The notes below the pieces were generated by a model that was not told the DNA's origin, made no database searches, and saw only the letters and a program-made list of their open reading frames with translations. The position numbers and the translations under genes were made by a program. Source: Lachnospiraceae bacterium UBA3273 (GTDB lineage: Bacteria > Bacillota > Clostridia > Lachnospirales > Lachnospiraceae). From it: a stretch of 61,411 nucleotides of DNA. Location: assembly GCA_002362385.1 (NCBI GenBank), contig DEUB01000054.1, positions 25,621 through 87,031 of the forward strand, read 5' to 3'. Shown here one piece after another: positions 24,886-34,564 of the stretch; position 1 is the stretch's first letter, and each line of letters opens with the position of its first letter.

Positions 24886-25995
24886 TCAATCCAGATAATC
24901 CTTTAATTTACGGCTTCTGCTGGGGTGTCGGAGTTTACGCAGCGCCTTTGCCTCGATCTGGCGGATACGCTCACGGGTAACGTTAAACTCCTTGCCCACT
25001 TCTTCCAGAGTCCGGGCTCTTCCGTCATCCAGACCGAAACGGAGCTTCAATACCTTCTGCTCCCTTTCCGTTAAAGTATCCAACACCTCTCCAAGCTGCT
25101 CTCTTAAAAGAGTAAAAGCAGCCGCATCCGCAGGCACGGGAACGTTGTCATCCTGAATGAAATCTCCCAGATGGGAATCCTCTTCTTCGCCGATAGGGGT
25201 CTCCAAAGAAACCGGCTCCTGGGAAATCTTCAAAATCTCCCGTACACGGTCTACAGGCATATTCATTTCCTTTGCGATCTCCTCCGGGGTAGGTTCGCGT
25301 CCCAGCTCCTGCAATAACTGTCTGCTGACACGGATCAGCTTATTAATCGTCTCCACCATATGGACGGGAATACGGATGGTCCTCGCCTGATCCGCAATAG
25401 CCCTTGTAATGGCCTGCCTGATCCACCATGTGGCATAAGTGGAGAATTTATATCCTTTTCTGTAATCAAATTTTTCCACAGCCTTAATAAGGCCCAGATT
25501 TCCTTCCTGGATCAGGTCGAGGAAAAGCATCCCTCTTCCCACATATCTTTTGGCAATAGAAACAACCAGTCGAAGATTAGCCTCTGCTAATCTTTTCTTG
25601 GCGTCTTCATCCCCTTCTTCCATCCTTTTGGCCAGTTCTATCTCTTCCTCTGCCGTTAGGAGGGGCACCTTTCCTATTTCCTTTAAATACATGCGGACCG
25701 GGTCCTCTATGCTGACGCCGTCGGGCACGGAAAGATCGATATTCTCAACATCGACTTCTTCCGCCTCCGCCAGAATGATCTCTTCATCCGGCTCGTCGTC
25801 ATCGGTAATTCTCAGTACATCAACACCGCTTTGCTCCAGCGTCTCCAGGATTTTGTCATACTGCTCCTCTTCCAGTCCCAGTTCGGCAAAATGGTCGATA
25901 ATCTCCTGATAATCCAGAACGTTCTTTTTCTTTTTCGCAATCGCCGTCAGAGCTTTCATTTTCTCGTCAAACTTTGCCTGTGTGTTTTCATCCAT
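24886..25995 (-). CDS. rpoD: Primary RNA polymerase sigma factor (sigma-A)
   Basis: A 369-aa housekeeping sigma factor. Region 1.2 (DPVRMYLKEIGKVPLL near 100), region 2 (DLIQEGNLGLIKAVEKFDY, then FSTYATWWIRQAI, near 160-195), region 3 and region 4.2 (VTRERIRQIEAKALRKL near 340) are all present. The short acidic N-terminal region 1.1 is typical of Firmicutes. ATG at 25995 follows GGAAGGATGG; an in-frame GTG at 26016 has no such site. Sits between dnaG (42-bp gap) and trmK in the macromolecular synthesis arrangement. Confidence 0.97.
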   Translation of the reverse strand: MDENTQAKFDEKMKALTAIAKKKKNVLDYQEIIDHFAELGLEEEQYDKILETLEQSGVDVLRITDDDEPDEEIILAEAEEVDVENIDLSVPDGVSIEDPVRMYLKEIGKVPLLTAEEEIELAKRMEEGDEDAKKRLAEANLRLVVSIAKRYVGRGMLFLDLIQEGNLGLIKAVEKFDYRKGYKFSTYATWWIRQAITRAIADQARTIRIPVHMVETINKLIRVSRQLLQELGREPTPEEIAKEMNMPVDRVREILKISQEPVSLETPIGEEEDSHLGDFIQDDNVPVPADAAAFTLLREQLGEVLDTLTEREQKVLKLRFGLDDGRARTLEEVGKEFNVTRERIRQIEAKALRKLRHPSRSRKLKDYLD

Positions 25996-26037
25996 CTTAA
26001 TGGTCCATCCTTCCACTTCTGATTACATATTTTAACC

Positions 26038-27909
26038 TTAATTCAGAGAAATATGCGTTTTCTGCAGTTCCTGCAAGGCTTTCTTGGCCTCCAGTATACG
26101 GTCGAAGGCGACTTTACCGCCGCTCCCCTTATCGCCGCTTCCATTTTCCATAGCTCTCTTAAGGCTTGCACTCTTAATGCTCACGATAATATCGTGCAGC
26201 GCCTTTTCCTTTTCTCCCCTTGTGTCGAATTCCGCCGCCTTATCCTCGATATCCACATCCCTGATTCCCATTACCTGTCTTAAATGGTCGGATATCTTGG
26301 TACAAAACAGTGCGGAAATCTCCTTCTGCTCATCCTCTCCGGTCTCCGAATCCGCCTGGAGGGCAGCCATGATCGCCGAGGGGGAGGGGGGCGCTCCCGC
26401 TTCCAGTGCATCAAAAAGCTTAACTGCCGCTTTCCTGTATATGCCTTCGGAAAAATCGCCGGGCGCTATATATTTCTTTATCTTCCCATAAACAGAAGGT
26501 TCGTCAGCCAGCCAGGTCAGAAGGATCTTCTGGTTTTTCAAAAGAGGCTCGTCCTTCTTTTCCTGCTTGGGAGCGCTTTCCGGTTCCCGCCTTCTTATAA
26601 GTCCCGCATTCAGCTCCTGCCTGCCTGCAAAAGCCGTTACGCTCTTGCACATTTCCTCATAACCGAAATGATACTTTTCACATGCCATTTCAATAAAGGG
26701 TTTGGCGTCCTCAAACTGATCCGACACCCTGTAAAGCTTTTCTATAAGGGCGCTCCGGAATTTCATTTTGCTTTCGGGGGACTTTAAATCATAGCCTTCG
26801 GCCAACATCCGCAGTTCAAAAGAAAAACTGTCCTCCGCATCCCTGATTCTTTCCTCGAAGGCCTCTTTTCCCAGATTCTTCATAAATTCATCCGGGTCCT
26901 TATAGGGCTCTAAATGCAGTATCTTTCCCGTCAGCCCCGCGTCGCGCAATATGCCGATGGCCCGGAGGGCCGCCTTCACGCCTGCGCCGTCGCTGTCATA
27001 AGCTAAAATGACATTTTCCGCATATCTGCGTAAGAGGCTTGCCTGTCCGCTGGTAAACGCCGTTCCCAGGGAAGCCACCGCTTCCGTAAAGCCTGCCTGA
27101 TGCATGGCGATCACATCCATATATCCTTCGCACAAAATCATATAATTCTTCCGGGAAGTCCTTGCAAAATTCAATCCGTACAGATTGCGGCTTTTATCAA
27201 AAACCTCCGTTTCCGGGGAATTCAGATACTTGGGCTCTCCTTCTCCTATGACCCTGCCGCCGAATCCGATGACCCTGTGGTTCATATCCTGAATGGGAAA
27301 CATGACCCTGTTCCAGAACTTATCGCTCATGCCGTATTTTTCGTGATAGGTTGCCAGTCCTGCATCCCTGATCTCCCCGTCGCTGTAGCCTTTGCTCTTT
27401 AAATACAGGGTCAGGTCGTTGCTCTTTACGTTGGCAAAACCCAGCCCGAATTTCTTCATGGTCTCTTCCGACAACTGCCTGTCCTTAAAATATTTCAGTC
27501 CCGTCTCCCCCTGGGGAGCCCTCAGCTGATAAAAGAAATAAGTGGCGGCATCTTTATTTAAGGCAAGCATCTTTGCCCTCCTGCTTACCTGCCGTCTCGT
27601 ATTTTCATCATATTCCGCTTCGGGAAGCTTTACTCCCGCCCGCTCGGCAAGCTGTTTCAATGCTTCAGGAAACGTAAAATTCTCATATTCCATGACAAAG
27701 GTAAAGACATTGCCCCCGGCTCCGCAGCCAAAGCATTTGTAAATCTGTTTGCTACGGCTGACCATAAAGGACCCTGTCTTTTCATTATGAAAGGGACATA
27801 ATCCTACGTAATTGCTGCCTTTTTGCTTGATTCGGACATATCCCGAAATCACATCCACTATATCGTTTTTCTGTCTGACTTCTTCTATTAACTCTTCCGG
27901 ATAATACAT
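26038..27909 (-). CDS. dnaG: DNA primase
   Basis: A 623-aa primase that lays RNA primers for replication. The N-terminal CHC2 zinc finger is intact (Cys38, His41, Cys59, Cys62), followed by the TOPRIM catalytic core (EGYMDVIAMHQAG near 265, AYDSDGAG near 310) and a C-terminal helical DnaB-binding region (from about 440). ATG at 27909 is preceded by ATGGAGAAAGA; an in-frame ATG at 27972 would place that site inside the gene and add residues lacking primase similarity. It follows dgt by 10 bp, so replication initiation and dNTP control are co-transcribed. Confidence 0.97.
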   Translation of the reverse strand: MYYPEELIEEVRQKNDIVDVISGYVRIKQKGSNYVGLCPFHNEKTGSFMVSRSKQIYKCFGCGAGGNVFTFVMEYENFTFPEALKQLAERAGVKLPEAEYDENTRRQVSRRAKMLALNKDAATYFFYQLRAPQGETGLKYFKDRQLSEETMKKFGLGFANVKSNDLTLYLKSKGYSDGEIRDAGLATYHEKYGMSDKFWNRVMFPIQDMNHRVIGFGGRVIGEGEPKYLNSPETEVFDKSRNLYGLNFARTSRKNYMILCEGYMDVIAMHQAGFTEAVASLGTAFTSGQASLLRRYAENVILAYDSDGAGVKAALRAIGILRDAGLTGKILHLEPYKDPDEFMKNLGKEAFEERIRDAEDSFSFELRMLAEGYDLKSPESKMKFRSALIEKLYRVSDQFEDAKPFIEMACEKYHFGYEEMCKSVTAFAGRQELNAGLIRRREPESAPKQEKKDEPLLKNQKILLTWLADEPSVYGKIKKYIAPGDFSEGIYRKAAVKLFDALEAGAPPSPSAIMAALQADSETGEDEQKEISALFCTKISDHLRQVMGIRDVDIEDKAAEFDTRGEKEKALHDIIVSIKSASLKRAMENGSGDKGSGGKVAFDRILEAKKALQELQKTHISLN

Positions 27910-27919
27910 TCTTTCTCCA

Positions 27920-28927
27920 TTAACCGTGCCAGGTCTTGGGGATAAACAACTCCTCATACTTGGCAATGGCAAATCTGTCTGTCATGGCGCCCACATAATC
28001 GCACACGATCTGCTCCTTGGGCGTACCGTCCCGCTCCATCAGCTCCAAGGTCTCTTTTGGTATCTTGTCTAAATGGGTCAGATAATAATCATAAAGAGAT
28101 TCCATCAGCATTTCCGCCTTGCCCTCTTCGCTTTTGGCAATGGGATTCTGATACACGTTTTCAAACATGAAGCTTCTCATCTCCTGCATGGCCTTTGCCA
28201 CAGGCCCTGACATGGAAATATCATTTTTCCCTTTGCTGTTCGTAACGATATCATGGATAAAGCTGTCCAGCCGTTCCGACAAAGTATAACCGATAACGGC
28301 GCCTATACTCTTTGGAACATCCTCATCCTTTAAAATATTCCCTCTGATGGCATCGTCCATATCATGATGGATATAGGCGATCTTATCGGAAAGCCTTACG
28401 ATCTTTCCCTCTAAAGTAGACGGCATGCTTGAGGTCTGATGGTTTCTGATGCCGTCTCTGACCTCATAGGTAAGATTCAGCCCGTGTCCCCGCTTTTCCA
28501 GTACCTCTACGGTACGCACGCTCTGTGCGCTGTGCTCAAAGCCCAGAGGACAGACCCGGTTCAAGGCCCGTTCTCCCGCATGTCCGAAAGGTGTATGCCC
28601 CAGATCATGCCCCAGAGCGATGGCTTCTACCAGATCTTCATTTAACTGAAGCGCCTTGGCTATGGTCCTTGCATTCTGGGAAACCTCCAGAGTATGGGTC
28701 AGCCTTGTCCTGTAATGATCCCCGTCCGGCGTCAGGAAAACCTGGGTTTTATCCTTTAACCGCCTGAAAGACTTGCTGTGAAGGATCCTGTCCCTGTCCC
28801 TCTGGAATACGGGACGGATATCGCACTGTTCCTCATCCCTTGTGCGTCCCCTGCTGTTTTTGCTCAGACAGGCATAGGGACTTAGGTATTCACTTTCCCA
28901 TTTTTCAAGATTTTCTCTGATCGTCAT
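27920..28927 (-). CDS. dgt: Deoxyguanosinetriphosphate triphosphohydrolase (HD domain)
   Basis: A 335-aa HD-superfamily dNTPase that cleaves dGTP to deoxyguanosine and triphosphate. Metal ligands are seen in RLTHTLEVSQ (His near 77) and GHDLGHTPFGHAGE near 108 (HD pair). N-terminal SKSFRRLKDKTQVF matches the Firmicutes dGTPase-like group. Its stop is 10 bp before dnaG. The upstream 140 bp (28928-29066) is T-rich on the plus strand with no strong promoter. Confidence 0.93.
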   Translation of the reverse strand: MTIRENLEKWESEYLSPYACLSKNSRGRTRDEEQCDIRPVFQRDRDRILHSKSFRRLKDKTQVFLTPDGDHYRTRLTHTLEVSQNARTIAKALQLNEDLVEAIALGHDLGHTPFGHAGERALNRVCPLGFEHSAQSVRTVEVLEKRGHGLNLTYEVRDGIRNHQTSSMPSTLEGKIVRLSDKIAYIHHDMDDAIRGNILKDEDVPKSIGAVIGYTLSERLDSFIHDIVTNSKGKNDISMSGPVAKAMQEMRSFMFENVYQNPIAKSEEGKAEMLMESLYDYYLTHLDKIPKETLELMERDGTPKEQIVCDYVGAMTDRFAIAKYEELFIPKTWHG

Positions 28928-29066
28928 GTTTCATTCTTCCTTTTTAGACCCTGTAGGACAAAAAATTCCGATTCCATACGCCTACTTTACATATTCTGCA
29001 CATTCCTTTTATTTCCTTTTTTTATTTTTATGGCTTTTTCACAATTTCCGGACTTACAGAATATCG

Positions 29067-29437
29067 GTTTTAATATTGGTTTACATAATTTTGTATTGCT
29101 GAAGCAAATTCAAAAGCAATGTCTTTATGCGCATATGTTCCGCCATATTTTCCACGTTTTACAGTCAATCCTATGGCTGCCGTCTTTTCAATCCATTCCG
29201 AAACACTTAATACAAATGTATGTAATCCGGCTTCCCTTTTAAAGTGGTCGAATTCGACCACTTTAAAATCAGGATTATAAATCTGCTCCCATGTACCTAA
29301 AAATTCCAAAGTTGTCCTGCTTCTCATCCAGTTTTTTACCACATCTGCACTTCTTGAATTTCCTATCCTGGCTTTTGCAATATCAGTTATGCAAATATAG
29401 TCATCAAAATCCCTCTGTCTTTCATCCGCCCATTATT
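29067..29437 (-). pseudogene. KilA-N domain protein relic, both ends damaged
   Basis: Minus-strand translation of 29070-29342 gives a KilA-N domain core (NWMRSRTTLEFLGTWEQIYN ... EWIEKTAAIGLTVKRGKYGG ... AHKDIAFEFAS). Reading further upstream in frame gives more domain (YICITDIAKARIG) but then meets a TAA near 29437 with no start codon. At the other end the usual ISPEFKLYL follow-on is replaced by AIQNYVNQY and a stop, as if deleted. KilA-N proteins are commonly of phage origin, so this is likely a decayed phage or mobile gene. No companion phage gene is present. Confidence 0.7.
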
Positions 29438-29519
29438 TAATTATAGTTTTGTGAAATATGGCAGAATCGCCGGAACCGGACAAGCCGGTACATCATCCCC
29501 GAACGGGATTTAAGAATCT

Positions 29520-29555
29520 CACACAAAAGCAAGGCTCATGCCCTGCTTTTGTGTG
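29520..29555 (-). terminator. Hairpin downstream of the MacB-type exporter operon
   Basis: CACACAAAAGCA (29520-29531) pairs perfectly with TGCTTTTGTGTG (29544-29555) with inner GGC/GCC. It lies 62 nt after the stop of the last permease gene (minus strand). The uridine tract beyond the stem is poor, so termination may rely on the A/T-rich stem. The remaining 29438-29617 holds no gene. Confidence 0.5.
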
Positions 29556-29617
29556 TATTATAAATAGAACATTTCCAATTGTCAACAGAGAGACGTCCGG
29601 TAATAGCTCTCTGTTTA

Positions 29618-31438
29618 CTATTCCTCCGCCCTGGTACTCAAAAGCTTTAACGGCTCCTCCTTCAAATTCCCTATGGTGGAAATACCGGAAAGAACCAAGG
29701 CAAAGATAAACAGCGATGTTCCTGCGGCCAAAGTGACCGTCAGATTCCCTTCCGTAATCGTCTCCACGTCTTCTTCCGAATCCGCATAAACCGTACCCGC
29801 ACTGAACATCGTATTGAAAATATGCTCTTCATTCATGGCATCCGCAAACCTGCCGGTCAGCACCCAGCCCGCTATACTGCCCGCTATACAGCCCAAGGCT
29901 GCAATCAGCAGGATGCCGGACATGATGGACTTGGCGCATTCCGCCTTTGAAGCCCCTAAGGAGCGCTCAATAGCCGTCCTCCTTTTCTGCTTTGTGATCA
30001 TCAGGTGGTTAAAAAATACCATGACCAGTATTGCCATAATGATGCCTGCCGCCACCATGATAAACGCCATGCGCTCGGTCTGTGCGAGTCCCGCCTCCAG
30101 CTTGGTATAGCCTTTATCATAAAAATGAAGCTCCAGATTATCGACTCCCTGTTTTTCCCATTCTTTCATAAACTCATCAATAGAACCGTTGGGAATGCGG
30201 AAGGCCGTATTGTAAGGGGAAAGCCTGCCGAAACCTCCAATATTGTTTTCATCGCTGTTTTTAATGGAGTTTTTCGGAATGAAAATTTCATTATAGGCAA
30301 GGTCATATCCCCAATCCTGGGTATCGGATGGCAGGGTAGCATAAATTCCCACTACCGTATAGTCCGACTCATAAAAGGGCTGAAACACTTCTCCCTCCGC
30401 AGTCAGGGAAAGATACCCCCATGAGTAGGATGCGGAAGAAGCATAGTTGGCATAGCGGAGCCCCAGATTTATGGTGTCTCCCACCTTGATGTTGTTTCTT
30501 CTGGCAAAGGCATAGGACAACAGACATACCTGATTGCCGTTTTCATAGTCCTCTTCCTCAAAGGCTCTTCCCACTTCTATGTAGGCATTTCCCTTATAAA
30601 AGGGCATGACCAGATTCAGATCGTCTGTGGCCGTAACGGGCGCACTGCCATAGTACATGTGAACTTCTTCCCCGTATGCTTCCCATATTTTATCATGGCC
30701 CTTTTCATAAAATTCATCGTCTATGGCCTCCACGGAAATATTCGGCATCCTGTTCTCTATGGGCGTCCCGTCGGCATAGGTCTGCCCCGAGGAAGGTCCG
30801 CCGTTGGGGATCCATTCAAAAGGTTTTTCAAAAGGCTTCTCCGGGTCCCAGTTATGGGGAGAGGTATTTAATACACTCATAATGTAATTTGTACCCGCAT
30901 ACATCATCTCGGGATTCTTATTATAATGATCGCAGAAATACAGGTTCGGAGTATTATAAGTATAAGCGCCGTCGATTACCTCTACAACTTTCATTTCCAC
31001 GGCATGATCGGGGATACAGTCCTCTACGGGAGTTGCGATAACGACGATGCTATTGGACATGCCTTCATCATCATCCAGCATCTTGTATTCCGGCAGGTAT
31101 GCCATGTAATAGGGCCTTTTTTCCGGACCGCTTATGTATTCCACATTCTCCATGTCGAGTACCGACAGGGAAGTAGTCTCCCCGTACTCGGGAACATTGC
31201 GGTACCGATAATCCTGAAGCTCCGCATCCCATATTCCCTGGGGCGTTACCGATAAAGGCTTCTGTTCTACCGTTGCCATGGTAACAAAAGCCGCTTCAAA
31301 ACGCTTTAGATTTTCCCTGCACAGGTAATTTAAGTTGCAGCCTATACAAAGAAGCAGGGCGCAGAGCGTCACAAGCACAAGAAAAAGCAGGGTCTTTACT
31401 TTTGTCCTGAAAAGCTGTCTGATACTGTTTTTAATCAT
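29618..31438 (-). CDS. ABC exporter permease, FtsX/MacB type (large)
   Basis: A 606-aa membrane protein: TM1 near 15-37, a large extracellular domain (about 40-440) of MacB periplasmic-core type, then three C-terminal membrane helices with the FtsX domain (about 455-480, 510-535, 570-590). It pairs with the adjacent ATPase, whose stop overlaps this start (ATGATTAA). The ATG at 31438 follows AGGTGGGG; a GTG at 31447 is possible. Four membrane segments and a large extracellular domain are normal for MacB-type mechanotransmission exporters. Substrate unknown. Confidence 0.85.
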   Translation of the reverse strand: MIKNSIRQLFRTKVKTLLFLVLVTLCALLLCIGCNLNYLCRENLKRFEAAFVTMATVEQKPLSVTPQGIWDAELQDYRYRNVPEYGETTSLSVLDMENVEYISGPEKRPYYMAYLPEYKMLDDDEGMSNSIVVIATPVEDCIPDHAVEMKVVEVIDGAYTYNTPNLYFCDHYNKNPEMMYAGTNYIMSVLNTSPHNWDPEKPFEKPFEWIPNGGPSSGQTYADGTPIENRMPNISVEAIDDEFYEKGHDKIWEAYGEEVHMYYGSAPVTATDDLNLVMPFYKGNAYIEVGRAFEEEDYENGNQVCLLSYAFARRNNIKVGDTINLGLRYANYASSASYSWGYLSLTAEGEVFQPFYESDYTVVGIYATLPSDTQDWGYDLAYNEIFIPKNSIKNSDENNIGGFGRLSPYNTAFRIPNGSIDEFMKEWEKQGVDNLELHFYDKGYTKLEAGLAQTERMAFIMVAAGIIMAILVMVFFNHLMITKQKRRTAIERSLGASKAECAKSIMSGILLIAALGCIAGSIAGWVLTGRFADAMNEEHIFNTMFSAGTVYADSEEDVETITEGNLTVTLAAGTSLFIFALVLSGISTIGNLKEEPLKLLSTRAEE

Positions 31439-32177
31439 CTGCCCCACCTGCCTTTGCCGCCGGTCCTATGTTTCCGCCGTTTTTCGCCTGTGCTGGTGCA
31501 TCTTCTCCCCTCTCCGTACTGAGCCTGCCATCCCGCATTCTGTAAATGCCGTCCGCTTCCTTTGCCACTTCCGGATTGTGGGTAATGACAATGACCGTAT
31601 ATTCTTCCTCATGGGCCAGCTTCTTTAAAATCTCTACGATATGCTGTTCGTTTTCCGTATCCAGATTTCCCGTAGGCTCATCTGCAAGAAGAATTTTTCC
31701 GCCTGCTGCCAGTGCCCTGGCAATAGCCACCCTCTGCTGTTCGCCGCCGCTCATCATTAAAGGAAACTGCCTGTAGATTTTCTCCGGAAGCCCCACGGAA
31801 AGCAGTAATTCTTCCGCCCGCTTTGCGGCTTCCTTTTTCTTAATCTTTTTCATTTCCATGGGATACATCACATTTTCCCTTGCCGTCAACAGGGGAAAGA
31901 GCTGGAAAGACTGGTATACCACCGACGCTATGTCCCTGCGGTAACGGTCCCTGTTCATTTTAGAAAGGTCCTCCCCCTCTACCAGGATAGAGCCTTCATC
32001 CGCCACATCCAGTCCCGCCAGAAGAGAAAGCAGGGTGGTCTTTCCGCTGCCGGACTCCCCTACGATAGCGTAGAACAGCCCTTTTTCAAAGGAGCAGCTC
32101 ACATCCTTTACCGCATGTACCGCCTGGTATTTTGTTTTATAAGAATAATTGACATTCTCCACTTTGATGACTTCCAT
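31431..32177 (-). CDS. ABC exporter ATP-binding protein, LolD/MacB type
   Basis: A 248-aa ATPase: Walker A VGESGSGKTT near residue 37, Q-loop in VVYQSFQLFPLL, signature MSGGEQQRVAIARAL near 142, Walker B LLADEPTGNLD near 160, His in VITHNPE near 198. MacB/LolD-type ATPases power lipoprotein, peptide or antibiotic export. Flanked by two FtsX-type permeases (15 bp before, 8-bp overlap after), so the exporter is a heterodimeric permease with one ATPase. The C-terminal ~25 residues (Ala/Gly-rich) extend beyond the usual core. Confidence 0.93.
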   Translation of the reverse strand: MEVIKVENVNYSYKTKYQAVHAVKDVSCSFEKGLFYAIVGESGSGKTTLLSLLAGLDVADEGSILVEGEDLSKMNRDRYRRDIASVVYQSFQLFPLLTARENVMYPMEMKKIKKKEAAKRAEELLLSVGLPEKIYRQFPLMMSGGEQQRVAIARALAAGGKILLADEPTGNLDTENEQHIVEILKKLAHEEEYTVIVITHNPEVAKEADGIYRMRDGRLSTERGEDAPAQAKNGGNIGPAAKAGGADD

Positions 32178-32192
32178 TTTCTTCCCCTCCTT

Positions 32193-33434
32193 TTAATCAT
32201 TCTGACTTAATACCGTCATGACGCTCAACCGTTTTAAAGGCCATAAAGCGGCCGCTTCTCCCAGGAAATAGCAGACCAGAAATGCGCCCGTTACAAAGAG
32301 CAGCATTTCTGCTTTACCCTTTAAAAATACGGCGCCCAAAATGCTTCCCAGAATACATCCCGCCAAAGCCGTCAATGCATATTCTAAACAGATGGTCATA
32401 AAACTGCTTCCATGCCCCTGACCTAACGACCTCATAATGGCATATTCCGGTTTTCTTCCCTTTATCAAAAGACTTGCCGTCACATAACCGATGCACAAAA
32501 CCGCCACTCCCAAAAAGGGCAGCATACCCATAAGCAGGTTTTTATTCCTGATAAGCTGTTCCGCCGCCTGGATAAAGGTCTCGTCCCTTATGGAAAGCCC
32601 GTATCCGTCATACCAGTATTCCGCCCCGGGCAGGATCTCCAAAAACTGCAATTCCTCCATCTCTGCCTTGAACCCATTGATCTCATAAGGGTCCTTTAAC
32701 AGAAAGGATGCGGAACTGGCATAAAACTCAATGCCGTTTTCATAAAAAATATCCCTGGCGTTTTCAAAAGGTATGATAATATCCGGCTGCACCTCGACTC
32801 CCGCATAGTTTTCCATATTCATAAGCCCTGCCACCGTATATTCGCCCACATCCAAAGACTCCAATACGATAGCGTGGTCCTGTCTAAAATTCGTATAATA
32901 TGTACTTAGGGTAATGGTATCTCCCGGTACGATCCCCTGCCTGCCGGCGGTCTCCTCATCCATGATGCAGATTCTTTCCCTTGAGGAAAAAAACGTCTGT
33001 GCGTCCATATCGGTCGACAGCCCCTGCTCTTTGCCGGCAAATGTGATCTCACTTTCCAAAAATCCCGGAATTGCCGCCGCATCGTTAATTCCCGCCGCAT
33101 AATAGGAAAGCCGGTCCAGATAATCATCGCCCTCGATTTTTCCGTTCCCCATCCGTAGCTGTATGGACAATAGAGGATCGTCGATATATTCCGACTCCAA
33201 AATACCGTCCACATATCTTTCCTTGATCTTTAACCCCGATGAAAGCGTTCCCTTTAAATTACAGACGGTCCCTTTTACAGGAAGCACTTCGGGCAGTTCT
33301 TCCATCTGCTTATCCAGTCCTGCAATATTTCCCATATAGGCATTTAAAAGGATCACGGTTATCATGCAGATAAAAAGATTTAAGATCGTTTTCTTTTTGT
33401 ACCGGATGCCGTTTTCCACAGCTCTTCGTATCAT
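32193..33434 (-). CDS. ABC exporter permease, FtsX/MacB type
   Basis: A 413-aa permease: TM1 near 16-34, an extracellular domain (about 35-285), then three C-terminal membrane helices (about 293-315, 345-370, 376-398) with the FtsX-type loops. It precedes the ATPase by 15 bp and follows the anti-sigma gene by 30 bp, forming one operon with an ECF sigma factor. Smaller extracellular domain than its partner at 29618-31438. Confidence 0.85.
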   Translation of the reverse strand: MIRRAVENGIRYKKKTILNLFICMITVILLNAYMGNIAGLDKQMEELPEVLPVKGTVCNLKGTLSSGLKIKERYVDGILESEYIDDPLLSIQLRMGNGKIEGDDYLDRLSYYAAGINDAAAIPGFLESEITFAGKEQGLSTDMDAQTFFSSRERICIMDEETAGRQGIVPGDTITLSTYYTNFRQDHAIVLESLDVGEYTVAGLMNMENYAGVEVQPDIIIPFENARDIFYENGIEFYASSASFLLKDPYEINGFKAEMEELQFLEILPGAEYWYDGYGLSIRDETFIQAAEQLIRNKNLLMGMLPFLGVAVLCIGYVTASLLIKGRKPEYAIMRSLGQGHGSSFMTICLEYALTALAGCILGSILGAVFLKGKAEMLLFVTGAFLVCYFLGEAAALWPLKRLSVMTVLSQND

Positions 33435-33464
33435 AAGCCAAACCCCCTGTTTTCTGTTGCGATT

Positions 33465-34094
33465 CTATGGCCGACAGGCCGGCCTGTTTACCGGCTCTTC
33501 ATCTTCTATTTCATAGGATTCATTAACCAGTTCTACAAAGCATGCATCTTCTTCCTTACTCAGTATCAACCGGTACCGGCCTGTTTTGTTTCCTTCATCA
33601 TCGGTAAGATAGATGACCAGTTCCGATTCCATATGATCCGGGAAATCATATCCGCTGTCATCATGCACAACCCACCAGATCTCATTTCCGGTAATATAAA
33701 CCCAGTCGACGCCTATACTGACTCCTGACTGGGTATAAAACCAATTTACTCCTTCGGGTATTTCCAACATGAACGTATAGCCCCATCCCGTTTCGTTGGA
33801 TCCGGACAGCTGCCGTTTTTCTCCTTCAGGCAGTACCAGCCAATCCTCCCCATCCAATTCGGAGGCATATACGTTCAATCCGTTCTGATTCTCCGCCTCC
33901 TTATAGAGTCCGCTGTTTATGACTGCTGCACAGATAAGAACCGCTGCCACGGCTGCTGCCGCATATTTTACATACCTATAGACTTTCTTTCTTTTTCTGT
34001 ATGTGACATTTTCCAAAATACGTCCTTTTGCGTCCTCTGCCGGCTCTATTTCATTGACCAGCTCCCTGATGCGCTCAAATCTGTTTTCATCCAT
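33465..34094 (-). CDS. Probable anti-sigma factor, membrane-anchored
   Basis: A 209-aa protein: cytosolic N-terminus of ~40 residues (RFERIRELVNEIEP), one membrane helix (about 46-63, Ala-rich) and an extracellular domain with several Trp/Tyr and acidic residues. The arrangement right after an ECF sigma gene is that of anti-sigma proteins. No zinc-binding HXXXCXXC motif is seen, so it is not of the ZAS type. ATG at 34094 overlaps the sigma stop by 8 bp (ATGGATGA), giving coupling. It likely holds the sigma factor at the membrane until an envelope signal arrives. Confidence 0.7.
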   Translation of the reverse strand: MDENRFERIRELVNEIEPAEDAKGRILENVTYRKRKKVYRYVKYAAAAVAAVLICAAVINSGLYKEAENQNGLNVYASELDGEDWLVLPEGEKRQLSGSNETGWGYTFMLEIPEGVNWFYTQSGVSIGVDWVYITGNEIWWVVHDDSGYDFPDHMESELVIYLTDDEGNKTGRYRLILSKEEDACFVELVNESYEIEDEEPVNRPACRP

Positions 34095-34551
34095 TTTCAT
34101 GCCCTCCCAGCAATTCATTTAACTTCTCACGCCCTCTTTCCAGACGTTTTTTAACAGCCGACTCCGATAATTTCAAAATTTCAGATATCTCCCGTATTTT
34201 ATATCCCTCTACATAATACAGCAGAAAAATTTCTTTGTATTTTGCAGGGAGCTCCATCAGCGCTTCCATCAAAACGCAGTCCTCTTCATCCCTATATACC
34301 ATACCCAGCTGTTCCAATGGGATAGACGGATGCCTTTGATAAAACCTGAGCTTATTTTTACAGATATTGATGTTGACCCGTAAAAGCCATGCTTTCAGGT
34401 GCTCTTTGCTTTCGAATTCCGATTTATGCTCCATATATTTGATCAGGGTATCCTGTACTGCATCTTCCGCATCATGCCTGCTCCGCAGCATGACCACGCC
34501 CACGCGGTATAACATGTTGCCGAATTCCTGAAATACCTCTTCTATTTCCAA
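34087..34551 (-). CDS. ECF-type RNA polymerase sigma factor
   Basis: A sigma-70 family ECF protein of about 154 aa. Region 2 (FQEFGNMLYRVGVVML, then DAEDAVQDTLIKY) and region 4 (YKIREISEILKLSESAVKKRL) are clear. TTG at 34551 is preferred because GGCGGTG lies 6 nt upstream; the ATG at 34602 lies directly downstream of a terminator and has no ribosome-binding site. A TTGACC-16-TATAAA promoter is at 34565-34592, but would start RNA close to that site, so the exact start is unsettled. Partners: anti-sigma gene (8-bp overlap) and MacB-type exporter genes downstream. Confidence 0.85.
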   Translation of the reverse strand: MEIEEVFQEFGNMLYRVGVVMLRSRHDAEDAVQDTLIKYMEHKSEFESKEHLKAWLLRVNINICKNKLRFYQRHPSIPLEQLGMVYRDEEDCVLMEALMELPAKYKEIFLLYYVEGYKIREISEILKLSESAVKKRLERGREKLNELLGGHENG

Positions 34552-34564
34552 TAAGTTCACCGCC

